DNA of 64,000 bases from Clostridia bacterium (GTDB lineage: Bacteria; Bacillota; Clostridia; Oscillospirales; Acutalibacteraceae): contig JAFRXS010000150.1 in assembly GCA_017443405.1 (NCBI GenBank), forward strand, positions 1 through 64,000. The letters run 5' to 3'. Each line of letters starts with the position of its first letter. Positions within the stretch are counted from its first letter, which is position 1. This document shows positions 15,798-25,766 of the stretch, in pieces. Position numbers and translations under genes: made by a program. The notes under the pieces are model-generated. The model was given only the letters and a program-made list of their open reading frames with translations, ran no database searches and was not told the DNA's origin.

Positions 15798-18700
15798 TCA
15801 ATTTTTATCAAAGAATTCCTTAGCGGAGCGGAAGAGGCCCATATCGTACTCGCCGGGGACGTTCCTGTAAAGCCCCGCGCCGATACGCTCGCTGTGGCCC
15901 ATCTTGCCGAGTATCCTGCCGTCCGGCGAGGTTATGCCCTCCACCGCGAAGACGGAGCCGTTGGGATTGACGCCGATGTCCATGGACGGGACGCCGTCCG
16001 CCGAGCAGTACTGCGTGGCTATCTGCCCCGCTTCCGCGAGGGTCCGCGCCGTTTCGGCGCCGCAGCAGAACCTGCCCTCGCCGTGGGATATCGGCACCGA
16101 GTAGACGCCGCCCAAACGGGCGTTTTTGAGCCAGGGGGAGAGGTCGGACGCGACGCGGATATCGACTATCCGCGAGCGGTGCTGGCCAATGGTGTTGAAG
16201 GTCAGCGTCGGCGCGTCGGGCGACGGGTCGGTTATCTTCCCGAACGGCACGAGACCGAGCTTGATGAGAGCCTGGAAGCCGTTGCAGATGCCGAGCATGA
16301 GGCCGCCGCGGACGTCCATGAGCCCGCCGACGGCTTCCCTGACCGCCGGAGCGCGGAAGAACGCCGTGATGAACTTGCCCGAGCCGTCGGGCTCGTCGCC
16401 GCCGGAGAAGCCGCCGGGGATGAAGATGATCTGCGCGCCGTCCGCCTTGCGGGCGAACGCCTCGACGCTGCGCTCTATCCCCTGCGCCGTCAGGTTGTTT
16501 ATGACGAAGATGTCGGTGTCGACGCCGGCGTCGTTCATCGCCCTCGCGGAGTCGTACTCGCAGTTCGTCCCCGGGAAAACGGGGATGAGGCAAAGCGGCT
16601 TCGCGGTCTTGATGACGTTATAATCAACCGGTCCGCGGCTGAAAGAGACCGTCGGGACCTCCTGCCGGGGAGTCTTTATATTGCAGGGGTAGACGCCCTC
16701 GAGCTTATCCTCGTACGCTCTGTCGAGAACGTCGAAGCTCACCGTTTCGCTTCCGCGTTTCATGACGCGGTCCGCGGTGACTTTGCCGAGGATATCGCCG
16801 GCGCCGATGGAGCCGCCGGGCTTCATCTCGACGATGAAAGAGCCGTATCCGAGGCCGAAAAGCGTTTCGTCGCTCACGTGGGCGAATGAGAAGCCGTAAC
16901 CGTTGCCTATACAGCTCTTGTAGACCGCCTCGGCGGCTCCGCCGCCCTCGACGGCGCGTACCGCGACCGCTTCGCCGGAGCCGATGAGACCGCCGACGAG
17001 ACGGAAGACCTGCCTCTGGCTCGCGGGGTCGGGCAGACCGTCCTCACGCCTGGCGGGGCTGATAAGGCGGACTTCGCCGCCGGGATTTTTAAACTCGGAG
17101 GATATTATATCGCCGGTCTTCGCGAGGGCTATCGCGAACGAAACGAGCGTCGGGGGAACGTCGAGGTCCTCGAAGCTGCCGCTCATACTGTCCTTGCCGC
17201 CGACAGCCGCGACGTGAAAATCGAGCTGCGCGTCCAGAGCGCCGAGCAGGGCGGAAAGCGGCTGCCCCCAGCGGGCGGGGTCGTTTCCGGGCTTCTCGAA
17301 ATACTCCTGGAAGGTGAGATACGCCTTGTCGGCGTCCGCGCCGGACGCGACGAGCTTCGCCAGCGACTCCACGACCGCGAGATACGCGCCGTGATAGGGC
17401 GACCTTTCGGCGACGCGGGGATCGTAGCCCCACGCCATGACCGTGCAGTCGTCCGTGTGGCCCTTTTCGAGCGAGACCTTCTGGACCATCGCCTGCGCCG
17501 GCGTAAGCCTTTTTTTGCCGCCGAACGGGAAGATGACCGTGCCCGCGCCGATGGTCGAGTCGAACCTCTCGGAAAGACCGCGTCTCGAGCAGCAGCCGAG
17601 GCTGCCGAGCAGAGCGGTGAGCTTTTCCCCGAAAGGCGCGGCGGGGTCGGTCCCGTCGCCGAGGTCCTTTATGTCCTTCGGCGCTTCCGGCGCGATGACC
17701 GTATGCTTGGGCGCGCCGTTGGAGTTGAGAAACTCCCTGGAAACGTCGACGACGGTCTTCCCTCTCCAGCGCATGCGCAGGCGCGGCTCTGCGGTGACAG
17801 TCGCGATGACCGTCGCCTCGAGGTTCTCCCTGCCGGCGGCGGCGAGGAACTTTTCGGCGTCGCCCGGGGCGACCACTACCGCCATCCTCTCCTGCGACTC
17901 GCTTATCGCGAGCTCGGTACCGTCGAGACCCTCGTATTTTTTCGGTACTTTATCAAGGTCGATATCAAGCCCGTCGGCGAGCTCGCCCACGGCGACGGAC
18001 ACGCCGCCCGCGCCGAAATCGTTGCAGCGCTTGATGAGCAGCGAAGCCCCGGGATCGCGGAAAAGCCGCTGCAGCTTGCGCTCCTCGGGGGCGTTGCCCT
18101 TCTGGACCTCGGAGCCGCATTCCTCTATCGAGTCCCTCGTGTGGGACTTCGACGAGCCGGTAGCGCCGCCGCAGCCGTCCCTGCCGGTGCGTCCGCCGAG
18201 AAGTATCACGACGTCGCCCGGGGCGGGTGTCTCGCGCCTGACGGCGCTCTGCGGCACGCCCGCGACGACCGCGCCTATCTCGAGCCTTTTCGCGGCGTAG
18301 CCGGGGTGGTAGACCTCGTCGACCTGACCGGTCGCGAGACCTATCTGGTTGCCGTAGGACGAATACCCCGCCGCGGCGGTGGTGACTATCTTCCTCTGCG
18401 GCAGCTTGCCCTCGAGCGTTTCCGATACGGGCACCGTCGGGTCGGCGGCTCCCGTCACCCTCATCGCGCCGTAGACGTACGCCCTGCCCGAAAGCGGGTC
18501 GCGTATCGCGCCGCCTATGCAGGTCGCCGCGCCGCCGAAGGGCTCTATCTCGGTCGGGTGGTTGTGCGTTTCGTTCTTGAAAAGTATGAGCCAAGGCTCT
18601 TTTACGCCGTCGACGGTTATATCCGCCTTGACGGTGCAGGCGTTTATCTCGTCCGACACGTCGAGCCCGGGGAGCTCGCCGTTCGCCGCGAGGTATTTCG

Positions 18701-19511
18701 CGCCCACGGTGGCAATATCCATGAGGCAGACGGGCTTCGTCCTGCCGAGCGCCCCGCGCGCGTCGAGGTACCTGTTCCACGCCGCCTCGAGCGTCGGGTC
18801 GGCGAAGCTCACGCTGTCGATATTGGTAAGGAAGGTCGTGTGACGGCAGTGATCGGACCAGTAGGTGTCGATCATCCTGATCTCCGTCAGAGTCGGGTCG
18901 CGCTTCTCGGACGCGAAATAATCGCGGCAGAAGCGAAGATCGTCGAGGTCCATCGCCAGGGCGTATTTTTTGAGTATCTCCGAAAGCCCGCCGTCGTCAA
19001 GGGCGGTAAAGCCGCCGAGGACGGCGACGTCCGCGGGCTCGCGGTAGTTCATCCTGAGAGTTTCCGGCTTTTCGAGCGAAGCGAGCCTCGCCTCGACCGG
19101 GTTGACGACGTATTTCTCTATTTCCTCGAGCTCTTTATCCGTGATATCGCCGTACAGGACGTAGACCTTCGCCGAGCGCACGACCGGAGCCGCGCCCGGC
19201 GAGATGAAACGCACGCACTGCTGCGCGGAATCCGCCCTCATGTCGAACTGACCGGGCAGATACTCCACCGCGAAGACCCTGCCGCCGTCCGTCTCGAGCT
19301 CCTCCGACACGGTGTCGGTCGCGGGCTCCGAGAACACGGTGTCGCGGCATTCTTCGAGCAGCTCGGGCGGGATATCCTCTATATCGTAGCGGTTAATTAT
19401 CCTTACCCTTTCGAGCCCGCCGATGAACAGCAGGTCGCGCAGCTCCGTAAGAAGAGCCGCCGCCTCGTTGTCCTGCCCCTTACGTCTTTCGACGAATAAT
19501 CTGTAAACCAT
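15798..19511 (-). CDS. purL: Phosphoribosylformylglycinamidine synthase, single-chain
   Basis: At 1237 residues this is the large single-polypeptide form that fuses the PurS-, PurL- and PurQ-like parts found as separate proteins in Bacillus. It has a PurS-like N-terminus, two PurM-like ATPase halves with KNETHNHPTEIEPF near residue 322, and a C-terminal class I glutamine amidotransferase with PVFPGTNCEYDSARAM, the nucleophile motif LGICNGFQALIK near residue 1073 and SHGEGRF further on. It converts FGAR plus glutamine and ATP to FGAM in purine synthesis. It lies 53 bases downstream of purD on the same strand. No purine riboswitch was recognised upstream of the putP-purD-purL run. Confidence 0.95.
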   Translation of the reverse strand: MVYRLFVERRKGQDNEAAALLTELRDLLFIGGLERVRIINRYDIEDIPPELLEECRDTVFSEPATDTVSEELETDGGRVFAVEYLPGQFDMRADSAQQCVRFISPGAAPVVRSAKVYVLYGDITDKELEEIEKYVVNPVEARLASLEKPETLRMNYREPADVAVLGGFTALDDGGLSEILKKYALAMDLDDLRFCRDYFASEKRDPTLTEIRMIDTYWSDHCRHTTFLTNIDSVSFADPTLEAAWNRYLDARGALGRTKPVCLMDIATVGAKYLAANGELPGLDVSDEINACTVKADITVDGVKEPWLILFKNETHNHPTEIEPFGGAATCIGGAIRDPLSGRAYVYGAMRVTGAADPTVPVSETLEGKLPQRKIVTTAAAGYSSYGNQIGLATGQVDEVYHPGYAAKRLEIGAVVAGVPQSAVRRETPAPGDVVILLGGRTGRDGCGGATGSSKSHTRDSIEECGSEVQKGNAPEERKLQRLFRDPGASLLIKRCNDFGAGGVSVAVGELADGLDIDLDKVPKKYEGLDGTELAISESQERMAVVVAPGDAEKFLAAAGRENLEATVIATVTAEPRLRMRWRGKTVVDVSREFLNSNGAPKHTVIAPEAPKDIKDLGDGTDPAAPFGEKLTALLGSLGCCSRRGLSERFDSTIGAGTVIFPFGGKKRLTPAQAMVQKVSLEKGHTDDCTVMAWGYDPRVAERSPYHGAYLAVVESLAKLVASGADADKAYLTFQEYFEKPGNDPARWGQPLSALLGALDAQLDFHVAAVGGKDSMSGSFEDLDVPPTLVSFAIALAKTGDIISSEFKNPGGEVRLISPARREDGLPDPASQRQVFRLVGGLIGSGEAVAVRAVEGGGAAEAVYKSCIGNGYGFSFAHVSDETLFGLGYGSFIVEMKPGGSIGAGDILGKVTADRVMKRGSETVSFDVLDRAYEDKLEGVYPCNIKTPRQEVPTVSFSRGPVDYNVIKTAKPLCLIPVFPGTNCEYDSARAMNDAGVDTDIFVINNLTAQGIERSVEAFARKADGAQIIFIPGGFSGGDEPDGSGKFITAFFRAPAVREAVGGLMDVRGGLMLGICNGFQALIKLGLVPFGKITDPSPDAPTLTFNTIGQHRSRIVDIRVASDLSPWLKNARLGGVYSVPISHGEGRFCCGAETARTLAEAGQIATQYCSADGVPSMDIGVNPNGSVFAVEGITSPDGRILGKMGHSERIGAGLYRNVPGEYDMGLFRSAKEFFDKN

Positions 19512-19564
19512 CAGACCGTTACGCCCCTGTTTTTTGATTTTCTTGATTCCCTACCGGTTCGGTA

Positions 19565-20827
<1,263 letters not shown>

Positions 20828-20830
20828 TTT

Positions 20831-22357
20831 TTACTGTTCTTCTCCCGCGCTTATGCCCTTATCGTAGACGGCTTTGACTTCCTCGGACGGCTCTTTGTCG
20901 ATGAGCGTGAAGATCACGCAGCAGATAAGACCCGCGATGAAGCCCGGGAACAGCTCGTAGACGCCGGTCCTGTCGGTGAGGAAGATCAGCCACAGGACGT
21001 CGACAGCCGCGCCGCCCACGACGCCCGCGACCGCGCCCTTATAGGTCATCCTTCTCCAGTAAAGCGAGAGAAGTATGACGGGACCGAACGCCGCGCCGAA
21101 GCCGCCCCACGCGTCGTCGACCAGAGTCATGATGGCGTCAGCCGCCTTGCCCTTGATAGACGCGATTATATAGGCGACTATCGCGACGATGATGACGCAG
21201 ATCCTCGCGACGACGATCGTCTGCCTGTTCGTCGCCTTTTTATTGAGGACGGATTCGTAGATATCGCTCGTGAAAGACGAGGACGCGACGAGAAGCTGGG
21301 AGTCCGCGGTGGACATAGCCGCCGCGATTATCGCGCTGAGCAGGATGCCGGCGATGAACGGCGGGAACAGATGCTCAGAAAGATAGATGAAGACCGTCTT
21401 CTGCGAATCGGCGGCAAGAAGCGCCTCGCCCACGGAAGTGCCGTCGGGCAGCACGAACATCCTCGCGAGCCACGCCATTATCATAGCGGCGCCGAGAGAG
21501 AGGAAGACCCAGACTATCGCGACGGTCGCAGACTTTTTGACGAGCTTGGAGCTCCTGATGCCCATGAAGCGCACGAGGATGTGCGGCATGCCGAAATAGC
21601 CGAAGCCCCAGGCGAGACCCGAGATGATCTCCTGCGGGGTCGCGGAGAAGATCTTTGTGGTGAACGAGTATTCCGCCGTGGCGGAGGAAATGACCTTTTC
21701 GGCGAGCGTCCCGTCAAGCGAGCCCGTTCTTACCATGATGATGGGCACGGCGAGCAGCGCGCAGAGCATCATTATGCCCTGTACGAAATCGGTCCAGCAG
21801 ACCGCCTTGTAGCCGCCGAGGAAGGTGTAGATTATAAGAAGCACGGCGAAGATGCCCATCGCGAGACCGTCCTTGCCGGCAAGCCCCGGGATGATCGAGG
21901 AGAAGACCGTCCCGCCGGCGACGAAGCCGGACGCGACGTATATCGTGAAGAAAACGAGGAAGATGATCGCGCAGATTATCTGGAGCGCGGGGTTCTTAGC
22001 CGCGAATCTGTTCGAGAGATACTGCGGCAGCGTGATCGAGTCGTGGGCGGCGGCGGAGAACCTGCGCAGCCTTGCCGCGACGAGTATCCAGTTGAGCGTC
22101 GTGCCGACGGCGAGACCGATGCCTATCCAGACCTTGCCCAGACCGAAAGCGAGTATGCTTCCGGGGAAGCCCATGAGCAGCCAGCCGGACATATCCGACG
22201 CCTGCGCGCTCATGGCGGTGACCCAGGGACCCATCTTCCTGCCTCCGAGGAAATACTCCCTGTCTCCCCCGCCCTTCGAGCGGAAGAAGAACACGATGCC
22301 GATGCCGAGCACTACGGCAAAGTAGAGGATGAATGCGAGAAGCTCTGCGTTGAACAT
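20831..22357 (-). CDS. putP: Sodium/proline symporter
   Basis: This 508-residue membrane protein has about 13 hydrophobic segments and the SSS-family features of PutP: YFLGGRKMGPWVTAMSAQASDMSGWLLMG at the start (segment 2, sodium site), an internal WTDFVQGIMM stretch and STADSQLLVASSSFTSDIYE in segment 8. It couples sodium entry to proline uptake. AAGGAG sits just before the ATG, and a divergent promoter faces away from dnaA. It is translated leftward from the origin region, in tandem with purD and purL. Placing putP directly upstream of dnaA is unusual; rpmH-rnpA is the common neighbour. Confidence 0.92.
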   Translation of the reverse strand: MFNAELLAFILYFAVVLGIGIVFFFRSKGGGDREYFLGGRKMGPWVTAMSAQASDMSGWLLMGFPGSILAFGLGKVWIGIGLAVGTTLNWILVAARLRRFSAAAHDSITLPQYLSNRFAAKNPALQIICAIIFLVFFTIYVASGFVAGGTVFSSIIPGLAGKDGLAMGIFAVLLIIYTFLGGYKAVCWTDFVQGIMMLCALLAVPIIMVRTGSLDGTLAEKVISSATAEYSFTTKIFSATPQEIISGLAWGFGYFGMPHILVRFMGIRSSKLVKKSATVAIVWVFLSLGAAMIMAWLARMFVLPDGTSVGEALLAADSQKTVFIYLSEHLFPPFIAGILLSAIIAAAMSTADSQLLVASSSFTSDIYESVLNKKATNRQTIVVARICVIIVAIVAYIIASIKGKAADAIMTLVDDAWGGFGAAFGPVILLSLYWRRMTYKGAVAGVVGGAAVDVLWLIFLTDRTGVYELFPGFIAGLICCVIFTLIDKEPSEEVKAVYDKGISAGEEQ

Positions 22358-22386
22358 AATATCTCCTTTTAACAGTGGATATCATA

Positions 22387-22415
22387 TATATATCACGTTC
22401 AACGCTTTAATGCAA
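22387..22415 (-). promoter_or_regulatory. Candidate promoter for putP-purD-purL
   Basis: On the minus strand TTGCAT (22410-22415) is followed after 17 bases by TATATA (22387-22392), about 30 bases upstream of the putP start codon. The elements are near consensus for a vegetative sigma factor. Confidence 0.5.
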
Positions 22416-22502
22416 TAAAAATATTATATTATATCCGTAATTACGCCGCCTGTTTTCCGTTTTCCGTAAAACCCGGGAAAATGATAAAACGTATGTCGCG
22501 TC

Positions 22503-22531
22503 TTGATTTTTCGGATGAAACATGTTACAAT
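22503..22531 (+). promoter_or_regulatory. Candidate dnaA promoter
   Basis: TTGATT (22503-22508) and TACAAT (22526-22531) are separated by exactly 17 bases and lie about 95 bases before the dnaA ATG. The match to the vegetative consensus is good and this is the best one in the gap. Confidence 0.65.
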
Positions 22532-22624
22532 TATAATCAGTATTATATCCGTTATTGTCGGTTACTGTCGGTAACGGTCGAAATCATACGTATTTTTTCA
22601 AATATCAGGAAAGAAGGTCGCTCC

Positions 22625-23944
22625 ATGGACTCCGTGTCCGACGTTTTTGACAGTGTGATGTCTCTTATCAGGACCGACTGCGAGAACAGCAACGAAAACA
22701 TGACGCCGGTCGTTTACAATACCTGGCTCAACGATCTGGGCTTCTCACAGTTCGAGGGCAACACGTTCACCCTCACGGTCCCGAGTGAATTCAAGAAAAA
22801 CATAATCAGCGAAAAATTCGGCTCTTACTTAAAATCAAAATTCACCCAGGCGCTCGGCTTCGAAGTCGATCTCGAATTTGTGATACAGGGCGACGCCGCG
22901 AAGGCTCCCGACAGCGAACCGGAGGAGGACGAGGATTTCACCTTTGAGAGCTTCGTCGTAGGCGGTTCCAACCAGTTTGCCTACGCCGCGTGCCGCAGCG
23001 TCGCGGAAAATCCCGGCTCGGCGTACAACCCTCTGTTCATACACGGACGCTCGGGCGTCGGCAAGACGCATCTTCTGAAGGCCATCGAAAACAGGATACG
23101 CAAGACAAGGCCGGAGATGAACGTCTGCTACGTCAACACCGAATCTTTCACCAACGAGCTTATCAAGGCGATCCAGACGAACAGAAGATACCAGTTCCAC
23201 GAAAAATACCGCTCCTTCGACGTCCTGCTCATAGACGACATCCAGTTCATCCAGATAAGCGAGGCGAGCCAGGAGGAGATCTTCAACACCTTCAACGAGC
23301 TTTACGGCAGCAAGAGGCAAATCGTCTTCACGTCCGATAAGCCGCCGCGCGACCTCGCGACTCTCGACGAGCGTCTGAAAACGCGCTTCGAATGGGGACT
23401 CTTAGCGGATATAAACGTTCCTGACTTCTCGACGCGCGTCGCGATCATCAATAAAAAAGCCGACGCGATGGATTTCGAGATACCGCAGGACGTAAAGGAG
23501 TTCTTAGCTTCCCGTCTGCAGTCGAACATCAGGCAGCTCGAGGGCGCGGTGAACAATCTGCACGCGCGCTGCGAGCTCATGGGCAGGAGCCCGGACATGG
23601 AGACGGCGACGCTGATAATCTCGGACATAATCACCGAGAACCAGCCCGTTTCAGTGAGGAAGGACAAGATAATCCGCGCCGTCGCCGACTACTATAATAT
23701 CTCGGTGGACGACATCACGGGCCAGTCGAGGTCCGCGAACGTCTCGAACGCCAGACAGGTCGCGATGTACGCGCTTCGCGAGATACTCGGCATGACGCTT
23801 GCCGATATCGGCTCGTCGCTCGGCGGCAGGTCGCACGCGACGGTCAACTACAACCTTTCGCAGATGGACGACAAGATAAGGGACGACTACCAGTTCAGAA
23901 GATCGATATCGGACCTTATCCAGAATATCCGCAGCCAGCAGTAA
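22625..23944 (+). CDS. dnaA: Chromosomal replication initiator DnaA with atypical box-recognition motif
   Basis: The 439-residue protein starts at MDSVSDVFDS (22625), with AGAAGGT upstream. Domain I occupies residues 1-90. Domain II is a very short acidic linker (EPEEDEDF). Domain III has Walker A GRSGVGKTH (about 141-149), Walker B LLIDD (about 202) and an intact AAA+ core. Domain IV is recognisable, but the usual GGRDHTTV signature reads GGRSHATV (residues 400-407). By alignment to E. coli DnaA this changes Asp433 to Ser and Thr435 to Ala; Pro423 is Ala and Arg401 is Ala. Arg399, Arg407, Gln408, His434 and Thr436 equivalents are kept. These are DNA-box contacts, so altered box preference is plausible. 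The gene is followed by the origin-like gap and dnaN. Confidence 0.96.
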   Translation: MDSVSDVFDSVMSLIRTDCENSNENMTPVVYNTWLNDLGFSQFEGNTFTLTVPSEFKKNIISEKFGSYLKSKFTQALGFEVDLEFVIQGDAAKAPDSEPEEDEDFTFESFVVGGSNQFAYAACRSVAENPGSAYNPLFIHGRSGVGKTHLLKAIENRIRKTRPEMNVCYVNTESFTNELIKAIQTNRRYQFHEKYRSFDVLLIDDIQFIQISEASQEEIFNTFNELYGSKRQIVFTSDKPPRDLATLDERLKTRFEWGLLADINVPDFSTRVAIINKKADAMDFEIPQDVKEFLASRLQSNIRQLEGAVNNLHARCELMGRSPDMETATLIISDIITENQPVSVRKDKIIRAVADYYNISVDDITGQSRSANVSNARQVAMYALREILGMTLADIGSSLGGRSHATVNYNLSQMDDKIRDDYQFRRSISDLIQNIRSQQ

Positions 23945-24005
23945 GATTTTTTTCGGGATCAAAAATCGGGAAATCTTCAACATTCTTCAAACATTTGACA
24001 AGGGG

Positions 24006-24137
24006 TTTTCGACACGGGATTTTTGATTCCGTTTAAGAAAAATATTTTCTACATATCCGACAGAGGATTCTACATACCTGACGGTCCCGGTTTTCCCGTT
24101 TCCGTAACGCCGGGAGGCGTTTTCTACATTTTCGACG
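24006..24137 (+). promoter_or_regulatory. Cluster of TTTTC(T/G)ACA nonamers, candidate non-canonical DnaA boxes / oriC
   Basis: The dnaA-dnaN gap (23945-24288) contains TTTTCGACA (24006-24014), TTTTCTACA (24045-24053), GATTCTACA (24066-24074), TTTTCTACA (24120-24128) and TTTTCGACG (24129-24137), all in the same orientation. The DnaA box consensus is TTATCCACA, with TTTTCCACA a common variant; here the sixth base is T or G. No perfect canonical box is visible in the gap. Co-variation with the changed DnaA recognition residues supports these as the real boxes, but that is inference. No gene lies in this gap. Confidence 0.5.
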
Positions 24138-24288
24138 CGCACTACTACTGCTACTGTTTAATGATTGTTTGATTGTTGATCCGGGGCGAAAAAATCCCGC
24201 GGGACGAAACGAAGACCCGAAACGAAAAATCCGAACAGGATAAATAAGAACAAAAGATAAAATACCACCTTTTACAGGAGTGATCATA

Positions 24289-25395
24289 ATGAAATTCAAC
24301 TGTTCCACTTCCCTTCTCAGCGACGCCTGTTCCGCGGCGTCACGCGTTATCGCCGTCAGATCGCCGCTTCCTGCGGTGCAGGGCATACTCATCAGGACCG
24401 AGGGCGACAGCGACCTCGCCGTGACGGGCTACGACCTTGAAATAGGGCTTGCCACGTCCTGCAAGGCGGACATCATCGAGCCCGGCGCGATCATCGTGCC
24501 CAGAGTCATCTGCGACATCCTCAAATGGATGAGCAACGGCCTCGTTTCGATAGAATCCGGTCCCGACAACAAGATAGTCGTTTCGGGCGGGAACAGCCGT
24601 TACGATCTTATGGGCATAGACGCGTCGTCCTATCCAGACGTGCCGTTCATCACCAGCGATTCGCCCGTGACGGTCAATCAGAAGGTCCTGCGCGACATGA
24701 TAAGGCAGACGGTATTCGCCGTATCGACCGACGAGTCGCAGAAGGTCCACAGGGGCGTGAAATTCACGGTCGCGGACAACTGCCTGACGATGGCGGCCCT
24801 CGACGGCTACCGTCTCGCGGTGCGCAGGGAGAATATAGAATATACGGGCGAGGCGCTCAGCTTCGTCGTTCCCGGCAAGACGCTCAACGAGGTCTCGAAA
24901 CTCCTCACCGAGGACGATAAGACGGTCAGGCTCGAGCTTTCCGGCAAGCAGATAGTCTTCGATACCGGCGACTATACCGTCGTTTCGCGTCTTCTCGACG
25001 GCAATTTCATCAATTACGAAGCGACTGTTCCCGGCGAGTCCTCGACTCAGGTCAAGGTCTCAACGGGAGAGCTGCTCGACGGTCTCGGCGGCATGATGTT
25101 CATGTACAACGAGAAGAGCAAGAGCCCGCTCAAATGCTCGATAGGCGGCGGCGAGATACGCATGTTCATATCCACCGCGACGGGCAGCACAAACGTGAAG
25201 CTCAACGCGGACACCGAAGGCAGCGACCTCGAGATAGCCTTCAACACAAGGTATCTGTTCGAGTCGGTCAGGGCGGCGGAAACGGAGCAGATAAAGCTCT
25301 ATCTCAACGGCTCCTATTCTCCCTGCGTCATCAAGCCCGTCGACGGCGATTCCTTCCTTTACATGGTCCTTCCCGTAAGACTCAACAATATCTGA
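24289..25395 (+). CDS. dnaN: DNA polymerase III beta subunit (sliding clamp)
   Basis: The clamp protein has 368 residues in three repeated clamp domains, of normal length. It begins MKFNCSTSLLSDACSAASRV and ends with the family-typical LYMVLPVRLNNI. Internal landmarks are AALDGYRLAVRR and the third-domain FNTRYLFESVRA. I chose the ATG at 24289 because AGGAG (24276-24280) is 8 bases upstream; an in-frame GTG at 24280 overlaps that site. The clamp encircles DNA and tethers the polymerase. It stands in the standard dnaA-dnaN-yaaA-recF order. Confidence 0.96.
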   Translation: MKFNCSTSLLSDACSAASRVIAVRSPLPAVQGILIRTEGDSDLAVTGYDLEIGLATSCKADIIEPGAIIVPRVICDILKWMSNGLVSIESGPDNKIVVSGGNSRYDLMGIDASSYPDVPFITSDSPVTVNQKVLRDMIRQTVFAVSTDESQKVHRGVKFTVADNCLTMAALDGYRLAVRRENIEYTGEALSFVVPGKTLNEVSKLLTEDDKTVRLELSGKQIVFDTGDYTVVSRLLDGNFINYEATVPGESSTQVKVSTGELLDGLGGMMFMYNEKSKSPLKCSIGGGEIRMFISTATGSTNVKLNADTEGSDLEIAFNTRYLFESVRAAETEQIKLYLNGSYSPCVIKPVDGDSFLYMVLPVRLNNI

Positions 25396-25409
25396 GCGGA
25401 AAGCGAAAA

Positions 25410-25736
25410 ATGAAAGCAAGGACACAGCCCCCGCGCGGCTCGGCGGTCATAAGAAAAAGCGTAAAAAAACCGGAAAAAGTGAACAGGCCAGCCGCGCCGG
25501 AGGTTCTTGAGATAAACACGGAATACATCAAGCTCGAGAGCGCGCTCAAATTCGCCGGCGTCTGTATGACCGGCGGAGAGGCGAAGGAGCTCGTTGCCGC
25601 GGGTAAAGTCGAGGTCAACGGAGAGGTCTGTCTCGCGAGGGGCAAAAAGCTTCGCGACGGCGACGTCTTTTCCGCCGGCGGAAAAAAGTACGCTGTCTCC
25701 GGGCCGACGCAAGAGCCGGAAACGCGGCAAGAATAA
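25410..25736 (+). CDS. yaaA: S4-domain RNA-binding protein YaaA
   Basis: This 108-residue protein carries an S4 RNA-binding domain from about residue 38: ALKFAGVCMTGGEAKELVAA and EVNGEVCLARGKKLRDGD. It is located between dnaN and recF, where Firmicutes encode YaaA. YaaA has been linked to ribosome assembly in Bacillus; the role here is inferred from family and position. The family is usually about 70 residues. This one has a basic, Pro-rich N-terminal extension of about 35 residues, so an internal GTG (25479) is an alternative start. The spacing to dnaN is 14 bases. Confidence 0.85.
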   Translation: MKARTQPPRGSAVIRKSVKKPEKVNRPAAPEVLEINTEYIKLESALKFAGVCMTGGEAKELVAAGKVEVNGEVCLARGKKLRDGDVFSAGGKKYAVSGPTQEPETRQE

Positions 25737-25766
25737 AAAAATGAAAAATCGGAAAGACCGGTAAAA

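Larger units (their letters stand above)
22358..22624. other. AT-rich origin-proximal region between putP and dnaA
   Basis: This 267-bp gap is where gene orientation flips from minus to plus. It holds an AT-rich stretch (22380-22440) that could serve as an unwinding element, and the word TATTATATCCGT twice (about 22427-22438 and 22540-22551). Divergent promoters serve putP and dnaA. I see no canonical TTATCCACA box in it. No gene is present: the in-frame extension of dnaA back to 22481 overlaps the promoter. Confidence 0.6.

Noticed and set aside
22481..22624. N-terminal extension of DnaA from 22481
   Set aside because: It overlaps a good promoter, has no ribosome site and does not resemble DnaA; the ATG at 22625 has a ribosome site and family-like N-terminus.
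22358..24288. Canonical DnaA boxes TTATCCACA on either side of dnaA
   Set aside because: None was seen by eye in the two gaps; the closest matches are the TTTTC(T/G)ACA nonamers reported as findings.
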